Positions 50,992 through 58,606 of a stretch of DNA of 58,606 nucleotides are shown piece by piece. Every line of letters starts with the position of its first letter. Position 1 is the first letter of the stretch. The notes beneath the pieces are model-generated. The model had not been told where the DNA came from, did no database searches, and saw only the letters and a program-made list of their open reading frames with translations. The translations under genes and the position numbers were made by a program. The stretch comes from UBA6921 sp964532385 (GTDB lineage Bacteria > Pseudomonadota > Gammaproteobacteria > SG8-11), in NCBI GenBank assembly GCA_964532385.1, contig CAZHHW010000007.1, positions 1 to 58,606 of the forward strand, written 5' to 3'.

Positions 50992-51231
50992 TCAACGCAG
51001 CAGATATGGGATTTCGACGCGAATCGCATGAGCCGGGCAATCCGTCTCGCACGGCAGGCAATACCAGCACTCGTCGAAGCGCATATAGGCTTTGCCTTTC
51101 AGCAGATCGATCGCGAGCAGGTCGAGCGGACAGACGTCGACGCACACGGTGCAACCCTTATCGGCGATGCACTTGTCGTGATCGACGATCACAGGCACCG
51201 CAACCCGGTTTAACGTCATTGGCATGGACAT
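50992..51231 (-). CDS. AprB-like 2[4Fe-4S] ferredoxin subunit
   Basis: A 79-residue protein with two cluster motifs: C21-x5-C27-x2-C30-x3-C34 and C55-x2-C58-x2-C61-x3-C65. The unusual first spacing and the CWYCLPCETDCP second motif are those of the beta subunit of APS reductase (AprB), but the C-terminal tail of true AprB is missing and the protein is about half its length. Directly downstream of the AprA-like gene, it is the likely electron-transfer partner. Confidence 0.85.
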   Translation of the reverse strand: MSMPMTLNRVAVPVIVDHDKCIADKGCTVCVDVCPLDLLAIDLLKGKAYMRFDECWYCLPCETDCPAHAIRVEIPYLLR

Positions 51232-51295
51232 GGGCTAGCTCCTTATAAATTTGTCAGCACGTTTTTAGCTGTGGTTGCAAATAACCGGCTCCGCA

Positions 51296-53026
51296 TCAGG
51301 CCACCGCCGCCTGCTTTACGATGCGCATCCGGTTGTAAGCTTCTTTTTCTTGTGCATCGAGGGCGACGATGTAGGGTTCGATCGGTCGCTTGAAGCAGGT
51401 CATGTCGCCGGCCGCGGTCTTTTTCAGTTGCGTATGACAGAACCAGTCGCTGTCATTTTTTTCCGGGTAATCGACGCGATAGTGATACAGACCCCAGCGC
51501 GATTCGGTGCGATAGAGCGAGGCACGCGCCGCCATTTCGGCGCAATCGCGGATAAAGTGGACTTCCATCGCGCGCATCAATTCGTGCGGATTGGCGGCCG
51601 ACATGGCGGGCAGATCGGCCTCGATTTCAGCGAAGCGCTGCAGACCGATTTCCATTTTGCGGGTGATCTTGGGCGGTTGCAGATAATCGTTTACAAAACG
51701 GCGCAGCTTGTACTCGACTTGCGCAGGAGCCAGGCCGTCACTGTTATTGAGCGGGCCTAACACGCGCGCCGATTCTTGCGCCACCTGCTGTGCGTCGACC
51801 GGCGCATACGCGCGCCCGGCGGCGTAGTCGGCCGCGCTCTCGCCCGCGAACTTGCCGTACACGAAAGCACCCAGCATGTAATTATGCGGCACGCAGGCAA
51901 GATCGCCCGCCGCGTAGAGACCTGGCACCGTGGTCGCGGCATGTTCATTCACCCACACGCCCGAGGCAGAATGGCCGCTGCACAAACCGATTTCCGAGAT
52001 GTGCATTTCCACCATGCCGCTGCGATAGTTGAGATCACGGCCTTGATGAAAGCGTCCCCGGCTAGGGCGCTCATTGGTATGCAAAATGTGTTCGATGGTG
52101 CCGATGGTTTCTTCGGCCAGATGATCCAGCTTGAGGAACACCGGGCCGTTACCGCCTTCGAGTTCGCGGTAAAACTCCAGCATCATTTGCCCGCTCCAGT
52201 AATCGCATTCGATGAAGCGTTCGCCTTTCGAATTCGCGGTGTAACCGCCGAAGGGTCCGGTCACATACGCGCAGGCGGGGCCGTTGTAATCCTTGATCAG
52301 CGGATTAATTTGATAACACTCGATCCCTGACAACTCCGCGCCCGCGTGGTAAGCCAGCGCATAACCGTCGCCCGCATTGGTGGGATTTTCATAGGTGCCG
52401 AACAAATAACCGGAGGACGGCAAACCAAGCCGCCCGGCGGCGCCGGTGGACAGCACCACCGCTTTCGCGCGGATCACGCCGCAGGTGCCTGCGCGCGTAT
52501 CCAGCACCAGTGCACCCGCGATGGCACCGTGTTGATCGAGCAGCAAACGCGTGCCCATGTACCGGTTAGTAATTTCGACGCGCGCTTTTTTCAGTTGCCG
52601 GTACAGCACCTTCTTCATGTGGTGACCTTCGGGCATCGGCAACACGTAAGTGCCCATGTGGTGAACCTTGCGCACCGCGTAGTCGCCGGTCTCGTCTTTT
52701 TCGAATTTCACGCCCCAGCGATCCAGCTGGTTGATCATGTTGAAACTTTCCTGCGCATACGCCATGACGGTTTTTTGATTCACAATGCCGTCGTTGGCCA
52801 CGGTGATTTCTTTCACATATTGCTCGGGCGTGGCGTGGCCGGGAATCACCGCGTTATTCAAACCGTCCATGCCCATTGAAATCGCGCCGCTGCGTTTCAC
52901 ATGCGCTTTTTCCAGCAGCATGACCTTGGCGGCGGGATTCTTTTCCTTGGCCTTGACGGCGGCCATCGGCCCCGCGGTACCACCGCCGATCACCAGCACA
53001 TCCACTTCAGCAATGATGTTGCTCAC
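51296..53026 (-). CDS. AprA-like flavoprotein (fumarate reductase/APS reductase family)
   Basis: A 576-residue FAD protein. FAD motif VLVIGGGTAGPMAA at 10-23; EKAHVKRSGAISMGMDG for the flavin contact; GLCSGHSASGVWV near 350, where the His matches an active-site His of APS reductase; GLYAAGDLACVPHNYMLGAF for the second FAD contact. The C-terminus (NPHELMRAMEV, YRTESRWGLYHYRVDYPEKND) is distinctly AprA-like. There is no sulfate adenylyltransferase or Qmo complex nearby, so it is probably not a dissimilatory APS reductase. A reductive or oxidative step on the solute imported by the linked ABC transporter is inferred. Confidence 0.85.
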   Translation of the reverse strand: MSNIIAEVDVLVIGGGTAGPMAAVKAKEKNPAAKVMLLEKAHVKRSGAISMGMDGLNNAVIPGHATPEQYVKEITVANDGIVNQKTVMAYAQESFNMINQLDRWGVKFEKDETGDYAVRKVHHMGTYVLPMPEGHHMKKVLYRQLKKARVEITNRYMGTRLLLDQHGAIAGALVLDTRAGTCGVIRAKAVVLSTGAAGRLGLPSSGYLFGTYENPTNAGDGYALAYHAGAELSGIECYQINPLIKDYNGPACAYVTGPFGGYTANSKGERFIECDYWSGQMMLEFYRELEGGNGPVFLKLDHLAEETIGTIEHILHTNERPSRGRFHQGRDLNYRSGMVEMHISEIGLCSGHSASGVWVNEHAATTVPGLYAAGDLACVPHNYMLGAFVYGKFAGESAADYAAGRAYAPVDAQQVAQESARVLGPLNNSDGLAPAQVEYKLRRFVNDYLQPPKITRKMEIGLQRFAEIEADLPAMSAANPHELMRAMEVHFIRDCAEMAARASLYRTESRWGLYHYRVDYPEKNDSDWFCHTQLKKTAAGDMTCFKRPIEPYIVALDAQEKEAYNRMRIVKQAAVA

Positions 53027-53041
53027 ATGTATTCTCCGTAG

Positions 53042-53791
53042 TCAGATGTGGCCGCGTTCGATACGCAACCGGTATTGGAAGGCATCGCCGCGGTAGTAAA
53101 GGTGTTCGTAGTCGAGCGGTTTCCCGTCGGCGGTGAAGGTGAGACGTTCAATGCGCAACACCGGCGCGCCCGCTTCGACTTTCAACAAGCGCGCGAGCGA
53201 CTCGTCCGCCAACATGGCTTCGATTTGCAGGTCGGCCTGACCGAGCGACAGACCGTAGTCGTTTTCCAGAATCAGAAAAATGTCACGATGCGCAAGATCT
53301 TCTTTCGCCAGACGCTCGCCGAGGGCTTTTGTTACATAAGTGACATCGAGCGAAATCGGTTCGCGGTTGAGGTAGCGCAGGCGGCGTAATTCGGTGACCG
53401 GTTCGCGTTCTTTCACCTTCAACTTCGGGCCGACGCTTCTGCCCGCCGCCATGGTTTTAATGCTGACCACTTGCGAGAAGGTTTCATAACCCATGCGCGA
53501 CATCGCTTCGCCAAAACCTTGTAATTGACCGATATTCTGGAAGGCTTTGGGTTTTGACACATACGTGCCCTTGCCATGGATTTTGAAAATCTGTCCGGCG
53601 CGCTGCAGATCGCTCAGCGCCTGGCGGATCGTAATGCGCGACACACCGAAAGCCTTGATTAACTCGCTTTCGGAAGGCATCTGCTGGTGCGGTTGATAAG
53701 TGCCATCGAGGATGCGCTGGCGCAGAATCTCGCGGATTTGCGAATACATCGAGGTGGGCGACAGCGCAAGAACCGTATTGCTTCTTGACAT
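53042..53791 (-). CDS. GntR family regulator with UTRA domain (HutC group)
   Basis: A 249-residue regulator. The N-terminal winged helix-turn-helix (~12-80) has MYSQIREILRQRILDGTY, PSESELIKAFGVSRITIRQAL in pattern and GKGTYVSKP. A C-terminal UTRA ligand domain (~95-240) contains VTELRRLRYLNREPISLD and PLDYEHLYYRGDAFQY. HutC-type regulators usually repress until a small ligand binds. It heads the operon, 15 bases before the AprA-like gene, and a putative operator lies just upstream of its own start. Confidence 0.9.
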   Translation of the reverse strand: MSRSNTVLALSPTSMYSQIREILRQRILDGTYQPHQQMPSESELIKAFGVSRITIRQALSDLQRAGQIFKIHGKGTYVSKPKAFQNIGQLQGFGEAMSRMGYETFSQVVSIKTMAAGRSVGPKLKVKEREPVTELRRLRYLNREPISLDVTYVTKALGERLAKEDLAHRDIFLILENDYGLSLGQADLQIEAMLADESLARLLKVEAGAPVLRIERLTFTADGKPLDYEHLYYRGDAFQYRLRIERGHI

Positions 53792-53806
53792 GGTGCAAGC
53801 CTTCTA

Positions 53807-53822
53807 GCTTGTTATGACATGT
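53807..53822 (-). promoter_or_regulatory. putative GntR operator, site 2
   Basis: GCTTGTTATGACATGT shares CTTGTTATGACA (12 identical bases) with site 1 at 46181-46202 and keeps a weaker dyad (GCTTGT/ACATGT). It is 16 bases upstream of the GntR start codon, consistent with autoregulation. Confidence 0.6.
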
Positions 53823-53829
53823 CACATTC

Positions 53830-53845
53830 AGCACACGCCGTGCCA
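53830..53845 (-). promoter_or_regulatory. sigma54-like promoter candidate for the GntR operon
   Basis: The minus strand reads TGGCACGGCGTGTGCT: a perfect -24 half and GG-N10-GC spacing, with GTGCT in place of TTGCT. The predicted start (~53818) falls in operator site 2. It may be a chance match. Confidence 0.35.
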
Positions 53846-54339
53846 GCTCTAGAAATTAATACCTAGATGCTTATTTTGAAATAAAAAATGGCTTAATCGC
53901 GCATAGCGCGAGTTTCAATCTCACGGTTTTTTTGCGCCAGTTATGTGCATGAAGCGGAATTGCCGCACCAGATTGTGTAGTTAAGACATCAAATGTCTCG
54001 ATCTCGCGATGAGGGTATGCACATCGTCACGGCTAAGCTAGCTGATGGGCACAATCGAAATGTTTTAATTCAAGACAAGGCGCCTTTTACTGCAATGAGT
54101 CGGAATTAATCACAGGTTCCTTAAAGCTATTGATCCGGCTTGATTAAGTTTGAAGTTGAATAGATCCTTCCCCAAGGGAGAAGGTTGGCGACTGCCAAGG
54201 ATGGCGGAAGTTAGAGCAACGCAGATCAGTTGCCGAGATGGGGGGGTGCAAGCACATTCTACATTCGAACACCCCGCTTTCCCCTTGCAGCAAATGCCGT
54301 CGACCTCCGAAGGTTGTAGTTGCGCACGTGCCGCACACT
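53846..54339. other. gene-free region between the GntR operon and a hydrolase gene
   Basis: About 490 bases. It contains one class A hairpin (54166-54184, CCTTCCCC-AA-GGGAGAAGG) and is otherwise AT-richer sequence without a supported gene. Confidence 0.5.
54166..54184. repeat. dispersed hairpin repeat class A, copy 5
   Basis: CCTTCCCC and GGGAGAAGG pair with one bulge around AA. Same base pattern as the copies at 14606, 26141, 27281 and 28468. Confidence 0.45.
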
Positions 54340-55122
54340 TCAATGCCGCGCTTCTGTTCCGGTCTTGACTACCATCTGCTCGCCTGCGCCGAGCTTGCGT
54401 TGAAACAGCTCAAAGGTCATGGCGTAACAGATTTGCGCCAGCGCGGCGTTGTAGCGATGGCCTTCGTCGCGCAGGAAAGCATGTTCAGCATTGAACTCGT
54501 GCCAGGTGAAGCAGGTACCCGCATCGGTCAAATGCCGGTAGACCAGTTCGCGCCCCGCCTGGGGAACGTGCGGGTCCTGTTTGCCGTAAATCATCAGCAA
54601 CTCGCCCTTGATCTCGGGTACACGGTCAAGACTATTATCGTTCATGCCCTTGCCCAGCGAGCGCTTGTGAATATCGGTGGCGTAAAAACACACGGACGCC
54701 AGCACATCCGCATTCATGGCGGCGCGGAAACTCAAATGCCCGCCGATGCAGATCCCCACCGTGCCCAGACGCCCGTTGAACCCCGGTTGCGTTTTGAGAT
54801 GATCGAGCGCCACGCGCGCATCGCTGTCATAGGCCGAGAGCTCCTTCTCGATCTTGTAGCGGTTGCCTTTGTCGGTCCCCTCCGGTGTGTAACCAAAGAC
54901 GGAACCGAGCGCTTCAAACTCATGGAAAATCTCGGGAATCGCCACGATATATCCGTGGCTTGCCAACAACCGCGCCGTGCGCAGGATCGGCCCCGTGACT
55001 TGAAAAATTTCCGAAAAAAGCACCACGCCGGGATAACTTCCCGCCGCCGCCGGGCGCACCCGGTGAGTGCGCATGGTGCCGGTCGGCGTGTCGAGATCAA
55101 CATAGTCTTCAGTAAGTGTCAT
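54340..55122 (-). CDS. dienelactone hydrolase family protein
   Basis: A 260-residue alpha/beta hydrolase. The nucleophile is C125 in GICIGG, with E38 in LFSEIFQ, D183 in YGKQDPHVP and H214 in NAEHAF, giving the DLH-type Cys-Asp-His triad and the regulatory Glu. Family enzymes open lactones in chloroaromatic breakdown, but many homologs have broader esterase roles. No other aromatic-degradation gene is near. A long open frame on the opposite strand is a shadow. Confidence 0.88.
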   Translation of the reverse strand: MTLTEDYVDLDTPTGTMRTHRVRPAAAGSYPGVVLFSEIFQVTGPILRTARLLASHGYIVAIPEIFHEFEALGSVFGYTPEGTDKGNRYKIEKELSAYDSDARVALDHLKTQPGFNGRLGTVGICIGGHLSFRAAMNADVLASVCFYATDIHKRSLGKGMNDNSLDRVPEIKGELLMIYGKQDPHVPQAGRELVYRHLTDAGTCFTWHEFNAEHAFLRDEGHRYNAALAQICYAMTFELFQRKLGAGEQMVVKTGTEARH

Positions 55123-55186
55123 GGGCGTTCCTGAGGGAAAGAAAAGCAGAGCGTAATCATCGCGCCGACAACTTACGCAAACAAGT

Positions 55187-55286
55187 NNNNNNNNNNNNNN
55201 NNNNNNNNNNNNNNNNNNNNNNNNNNNNNNNNNNNNNNNNNNNNNNNNNNNNNNNNNNNNNNNNNNNNNNNNNNNNNNNNNNNNNN
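55187..55286. other. assembly gap (100 N)
   Basis: Exactly 100 N between the hydrolase and the DUF1801 gene. A dispersed class B repeat lies 20 bases to its right, a likely cause of the broken assembly. Confidence 0.99.
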
Positions 55287-55305
55287 GCGTCCCGCTCGCA
55301 GTTTT

Positions 55306-55327
55306 GCGGGCAAGATGCCCGCGCTCC
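55306..55327. repeat. dispersed repeat class B, copy 2
   Basis: GCGGGC-AAGAT-GCCCGC followed by GCTCC. Its reverse complement matches the 9319-9339 copy in layout (GGAGC flank, 6-bp stem, 5-base loop), with compensating changes in the stem. Confidence 0.6.
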
Positions 55328-55340
55328 CATCCTGCGCACG

Positions 55341-55763
<423 letters not shown>

Positions 55764-55922
55764 GTTCTCATCCTATAGGTTCCAGATGTATTCATTTGCA
55801 AGTCAGTATCATTTTGAATAATCGCGAGCTGCGGAACACGGAGCTGCTAATTGCGTACTGCTGTGCAGGCGATCAAGGCAACAACTTCTGCAAAATCAAA
55901 TTGAGTACTCTAACGAATGAGC

Positions 55923-56813
55923 TCAGTCGCACTGCTTTTTGGCATCGGATGGAGCGACTTGTTGGGCACCGTTCGCATTTTGTTTCTCCAAAATTACCAG
56001 CGCGATTCCACCGAGTATGGCTACGGACGCCAATAGCAAGCGCAGGCTTACGGGCTCACCGAGGAAAACGATACCGCCCAAAGCTGCAATGACCGGGACA
56101 CTGAGTTGCACTGTCGCAGCATTGGTGGCTTTCAACGCGGGCAATGCTGTGTACCAAATGGCGTACCCAATTCCTGAAGCCAGTGCGCCCGACAAAACTG
56201 CGTACAAAAATCCGGCCCTATCCAGCGAGGTGCCGTCATACATTAATATGCTCAACGCTGCCGCGATAGGAACAGCACGCAGGAAATTCCCCGCCGTCAC
56301 CCGGGTGGGATCACCCACACCTTTCCCGCGCAAGGAGTAAACGCCCCATGCAATCCCAGCGCCCAACATCAATATGGAGCCGAATAATGGTGGTGCCGAG
56401 AGCCCCGGCAGCAGCAGACCAACTATTCCTCCGGAAGCGAGGAATAGACCAACGAGCTGTAGTTTCAGCAGCCGTTCTCCCATCCAAACGCCATAGCCAA
56501 TCATCGTCGCTTGGACAGCACCAAAGAGCAGCAGCGCACCGGTTGCCGCAGGCAAGCTCACATAGGCAAAAGAAAAACCGGCCGCATAAATAAACAACGC
56601 AAATGCAGACAACCAGTTGCCCACGCTGGTATGTGTGCCATGTTTCACTCGTACGATCAGCCAAAGCATCACCGCACCGGAGACCAGTCGAATCGTGGTA
56701 AAGCTAGCCGCATCAATGCTGGTGTGTTTGAGGGCAATCCGGCAGAGCAATGAATTACCCGCAAATGCAATCATAGCCAACGTCGTCAGGGCGACTATGC
56801 GCGTATATGACAT
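55923..56813 (-). CDS. DMT superfamily EamA transporter
   Basis: A 296-residue inner-membrane protein with about ten hydrophobic spans arranged as two EamA repeats (~5-135 and ~145-280). NSLLCRIALKHTSIDAASFTTIRL in pattern and YTALPALKATNAATVQLSVPVIAALGG are typical of metabolite exporters in this superfamily. Substrate cannot be predicted. Confidence 0.88.
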   Translation of the reverse strand: MSYTRIVALTTLAMIAFAGNSLLCRIALKHTSIDAASFTTIRLVSGAVMLWLIVRVKHGTHTSVGNWLSAFALFIYAAGFSFAYVSLPAATGALLLFGAVQATMIGYGVWMGERLLKLQLVGLFLASGGIVGLLLPGLSAPPLFGSILMLGAGIAWGVYSLRGKGVGDPTRVTAGNFLRAVPIAAALSILMYDGTSLDRAGFLYAVLSGALASGIGYAIWYTALPALKATNAATVQLSVPVIAALGGIVFLGEPVSLRLLLASVAILGGIALVILEKQNANGAQQVAPSDAKKQCD

Positions 56814-57071
56814 TGCATGCTTTTCCTAAGTCTGGGAATTAGGGAGCGTCCCACGTTCGCGTTAAATGAGCCGGCACGAGGATGAGCTTGAATTGTTTCT
56901 AGAGCGCTGGCTGATGTTCATGCCGTCAATGACTCTCATATGTGTTTAGGGCAGAACCTGCGTTTTTGAAATTGTAAAGACAGTGAACCTGCAGCTCGGA
57001 TGAATTAACGATATTGCAACGTGCCCGGTAGGGACGACTTCGTCTGTTGACGGGCGGGGGCCTCATATGGG

Positions 57072-57635
57072 TTAGAGCTCATGGTTGGCTTCGCACTCAG
57101 CTACAACTTGCTCAAGAAAGCAAAGATATTGCGTACAAACATTAACAACGTCTTCACCAGGAAACTCATCAACATACCGCTCAACCCCCTGAAACGATCC
57201 CAGAATTGCATCGTCTGGGAAACTATCGGGGAGTGCAACCTCGCCGCTCTCTGAAGCGCCATAAACAGTGAGCATGCAGCGCTTGCCTTTAGAAGACGTC
57301 AGCTGTTGCTTCAGCTCCGTGGTGACTCTCTCTGGAGGGATGTGCATTATGACTATGGCATCTGCCTCTATGGGATGAGTCTTCTCAGACCGTACGCGCA
57401 AGTCGTTAATCTTACGCAAGAGAACATTTTCAGTTGGTGAATTAGGCCTACCTGAGAACCATTGTTCCCAACCTTGAATAGCATGGTACTCGGCGCGCAT
57501 TACCCATGTAACGCTTCTTGCTGCGCTTACAAATGCGCTTAGATAATAGTCAAATTGAGGGTGGGCAGAGCGATGGCCAGCTACGAGTCCAGCAAAGAAC
57601 CGTGCCTCAGCAAGCTTGCGCTGTGTGCGTGACAT
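57072..57635 (-). CDS. hypothetical helical protein
   Basis: A 187-residue protein from the ATG at 57635, where helical sequence starts (TQRKLAEARFFAGLVAG). It has FDYYLSAFVSAARSVTWVM, a pattern found in HEPN-like bacterial proteins that often border mobile elements. A longer frame starts at 57776 but overlaps the transposase remnant. Codon use and the AT-richer base content differ from the flagellar region, suggesting transfer. No function assigned. Confidence 0.5.
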   Translation of the reverse strand: MSRTQRKLAEARFFAGLVAGHRSAHPQFDYYLSAFVSAARSVTWVMRAEYHAIQGWEQWFSGRPNSPTENVLLRKINDLRVRSEKTHPIEADAIVIMHIPPERVTTELKQQLTSSKGKRCMLTVYGASESGEVALPDSFPDDAILGSFQGVERYVDEFPGEDVVNVCTQYLCFLEQVVAECEANHEL

Positions 57636-57726
57636 GTATTTGCGCTTTAACGAGGCTGTAGAAAAAATATTTCCGCAAACTGTATCAGTGCCCCGAAACT
57701 TCGTAAATGAGATTTCAAACGAGGTT

Positions 57727-58074
57727 TCAGCGAAGATCGTTGATCGAGAGTAGTTTGATGTCACGATCCGCGCCACGTGACGATGTGGGCAGGGGTTGAT
57801 TCTTTGCTATGCCTTGCCGGGTGGTGAAGTGCAGATGCGTATCCGCCGACAGAGCCATGAAGGTGATGTTGCGCGCACACGCCTCTTCGAGTTTGCGGCT
57901 GGACAGGCGGCCGGTGTCGTCATTCGCATAGCGCGATGCGAAGCGGGTCAGGTCGATGTGTTGATCGACAAGTTCGCTTAACGCGTATTCGAAGGTGCCG
58001 GGGAGGATCTGATCGCGAAACGAAACGGGGATGAGTTTGTCTTGGCTGGAATCGTAGGGTTTGTACCGCGCCAT
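57727..58074 (-). pseudogene. IS1182-family transposase remnant
   Basis: The N-terminal part of an IS1182-type transposase (MARYKPYDSSQDKLIPVSF, LSELVDQHIDLTRFASRYAN in pattern). It then jumps from DDTGR straight to LSSRKLEEACARNITFMALS, so the usual segment in between is missing. After HLHFTT the sequence turns into unrelated residues and stops. The DDE catalytic part is absent. Thus it has both an internal deletion and a truncation, and cannot move. Confidence 0.8.
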
Positions 58075-58254
58075 GTCGCGTCCTTGAGCAGGAGGGGTGG
58101 GGCTCAAGGAAGGATAGTATTTCTCGCGGGGTTTTCTAGTTTTTCTACAGCCTCAACGTTCCGGTTGTTAGGCTTCAAATAGCTCGACAATTGGGATGTT
58201 GCTTTAAGAGCAAAACTCTTTCTCTTGGGTGATTCCTCAATTGTTCTGTTGCAC

Positions 58255-58521
58255 CTAGGGCTGCCATGGGTACTGGCGCCGGTATCTCGCCTTATACGCA
58301 AGGTACACGCCGCCAATTATGGCACTCCCCGGTACACAAATAAAAAACAGGGTGTCGTAAGTAATTGCAGTAGTTCCAAAGAGGCGGATCCTGCCGCCAT
58401 ACGGCCCAACAAGCTCTAGATATATTGAAGCGCCTACGAGCGCACCGATTACGATGCCCAAACCGAAATTGAGGGAGCACCGCAACCAATCGATTTCTCG
58501 CGTGCTGCTATTGTTGGGCAT
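58255..58521 (-). CDS. hypothetical two-span membrane protein
   Basis: An 88-residue protein with two hydrophobic spans (FGLGIVIGALVGASIYLELVG and LFFICVPGSAIIGGVYLAYK in pattern) and a basic C-terminus. No clear ribosome site is seen, and I know no homolog. It could be an inner-membrane protein of a transferred segment. Confidence 0.45.
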   Translation of the reverse strand: MPNNSSTREIDWLRCSLNFGLGIVIGALVGASIYLELVGPYGGRIRLFGTTAITYDTLFFICVPGSAIIGGVYLAYKARYRRQYPWQP

Positions 58522-58606
58522 GCTTATAGATTAAACAGCTCATGGGGCTTGTTGACGCCGAACGTAAATTAGACAGCGCAAACTTTAGGATAGGATGCCG
58601 CCTAAA

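Noticed and set aside
51296..53026. Dissimilatory APS reductase alpha subunit (AprA) call
   Set aside because: AprA-like features are clear, but there is no adenylyltransferase or Qmo, the beta subunit is half length, and the operon is built around an ABC importer.
54238..55134. 298-codon open frame on the plus strand, longer than the hydrolase gene opposite
   Set aside because: The minus-strand protein has a complete DLH catalytic set; the plus-strand product has no recognisable pattern.
58104..58316. 70-codon minus-strand frame near the right end
   Set aside because: Overlaps the more plausible two-span membrane protein and lacks any pattern.

Overview
The window looks like a scaffold (three runs of exactly 100 N) from a motile proteobacterium. 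The flagellar gene order (flgN-flgM-flgA divergent from cheV-cheR-flgBCDEFGHIJ-flgKL-fliC-fliD-flaG-fliS-fliT), together with sigma54-type and sigma28-type promoters at the expected places, points to the Gammaproteobacteria and a Pseudomonas/Vibrio-like flagellar hierarchy. A betaproteobacterium is not excluded. Several genes suggest sulfur metabolism, but I cannot name a genus.

Layout. 1-54: end of a tRNA-Ala(CGC). 296-5010: an arsenosugar-type cluster (radical SAM ArsS, two sugar enzymes, and a membrane TVP38 domain fused to a mercuric-reductase-like flavoprotein). 5016-9306: flagellar regulators and chemotaxis genes (ycgR, flgN, flgM, flgA on minus; cheV, cheR on plus). 9504-24560: rod, hook, ring, hook-associated, flagellin and filament-chaperone genes. 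24863-34015: a nonulosonic-acid glycosylation island behind its own sigma54-type promoter. It holds a UDP-sulfoquinovose-synthase-like enzyme, NeuB, NeuC, NeuA, a 2-hydroxyacid dehydrogenase, a TPR protein and two unfamiliar glycosyltransferase-like proteins, one with two domains. 34082-36812: exported glutathione peroxidase, Kef-type antiporter and a small lipoprotein. 37466-40461: SulP transporter overlapping a TsdA/SoxA-like multihaem cytochrome. 41021-42633: PhoX-type protein behind a three-half-site Pho box. 42667-53791: an uncharacterised redox/transport regulon. 54340-58521: miscellaneous enzymes, a DMT transporter, an IS1182 transposase remnant and hypotheticals.

How it works together. 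sigma54-type promoters precede flgA, flgB and the glycosylation island; sigma28-type promoters precede flgM, cheV, flgK and fliC. This suggests that glycan synthesis is timed with filament assembly. No Maf-type transferase is seen, so the two unfamiliar transferases are candidates for decorating flagellin.

The most novel part is 42667-53791. A GntR/UTRA regulator heads an operon of an AprA-like flavoprotein, an AprB-like ferredoxin, a HEAT-repeat protein, a 7Fe ferredoxin and a NitT/TauT ABC transporter whose binding protein carries a NosL-like C-terminal domain. A terminator follows. A second unit encodes a 1164-residue GltD/PyrK-like oxidoreductase. A shared 12-base motif, palindromic at one site, lies just upstream of both units and is a likely operator. 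I infer uptake and reductive processing of a sulfur- or metal-containing small molecule; the substrate is unknown.
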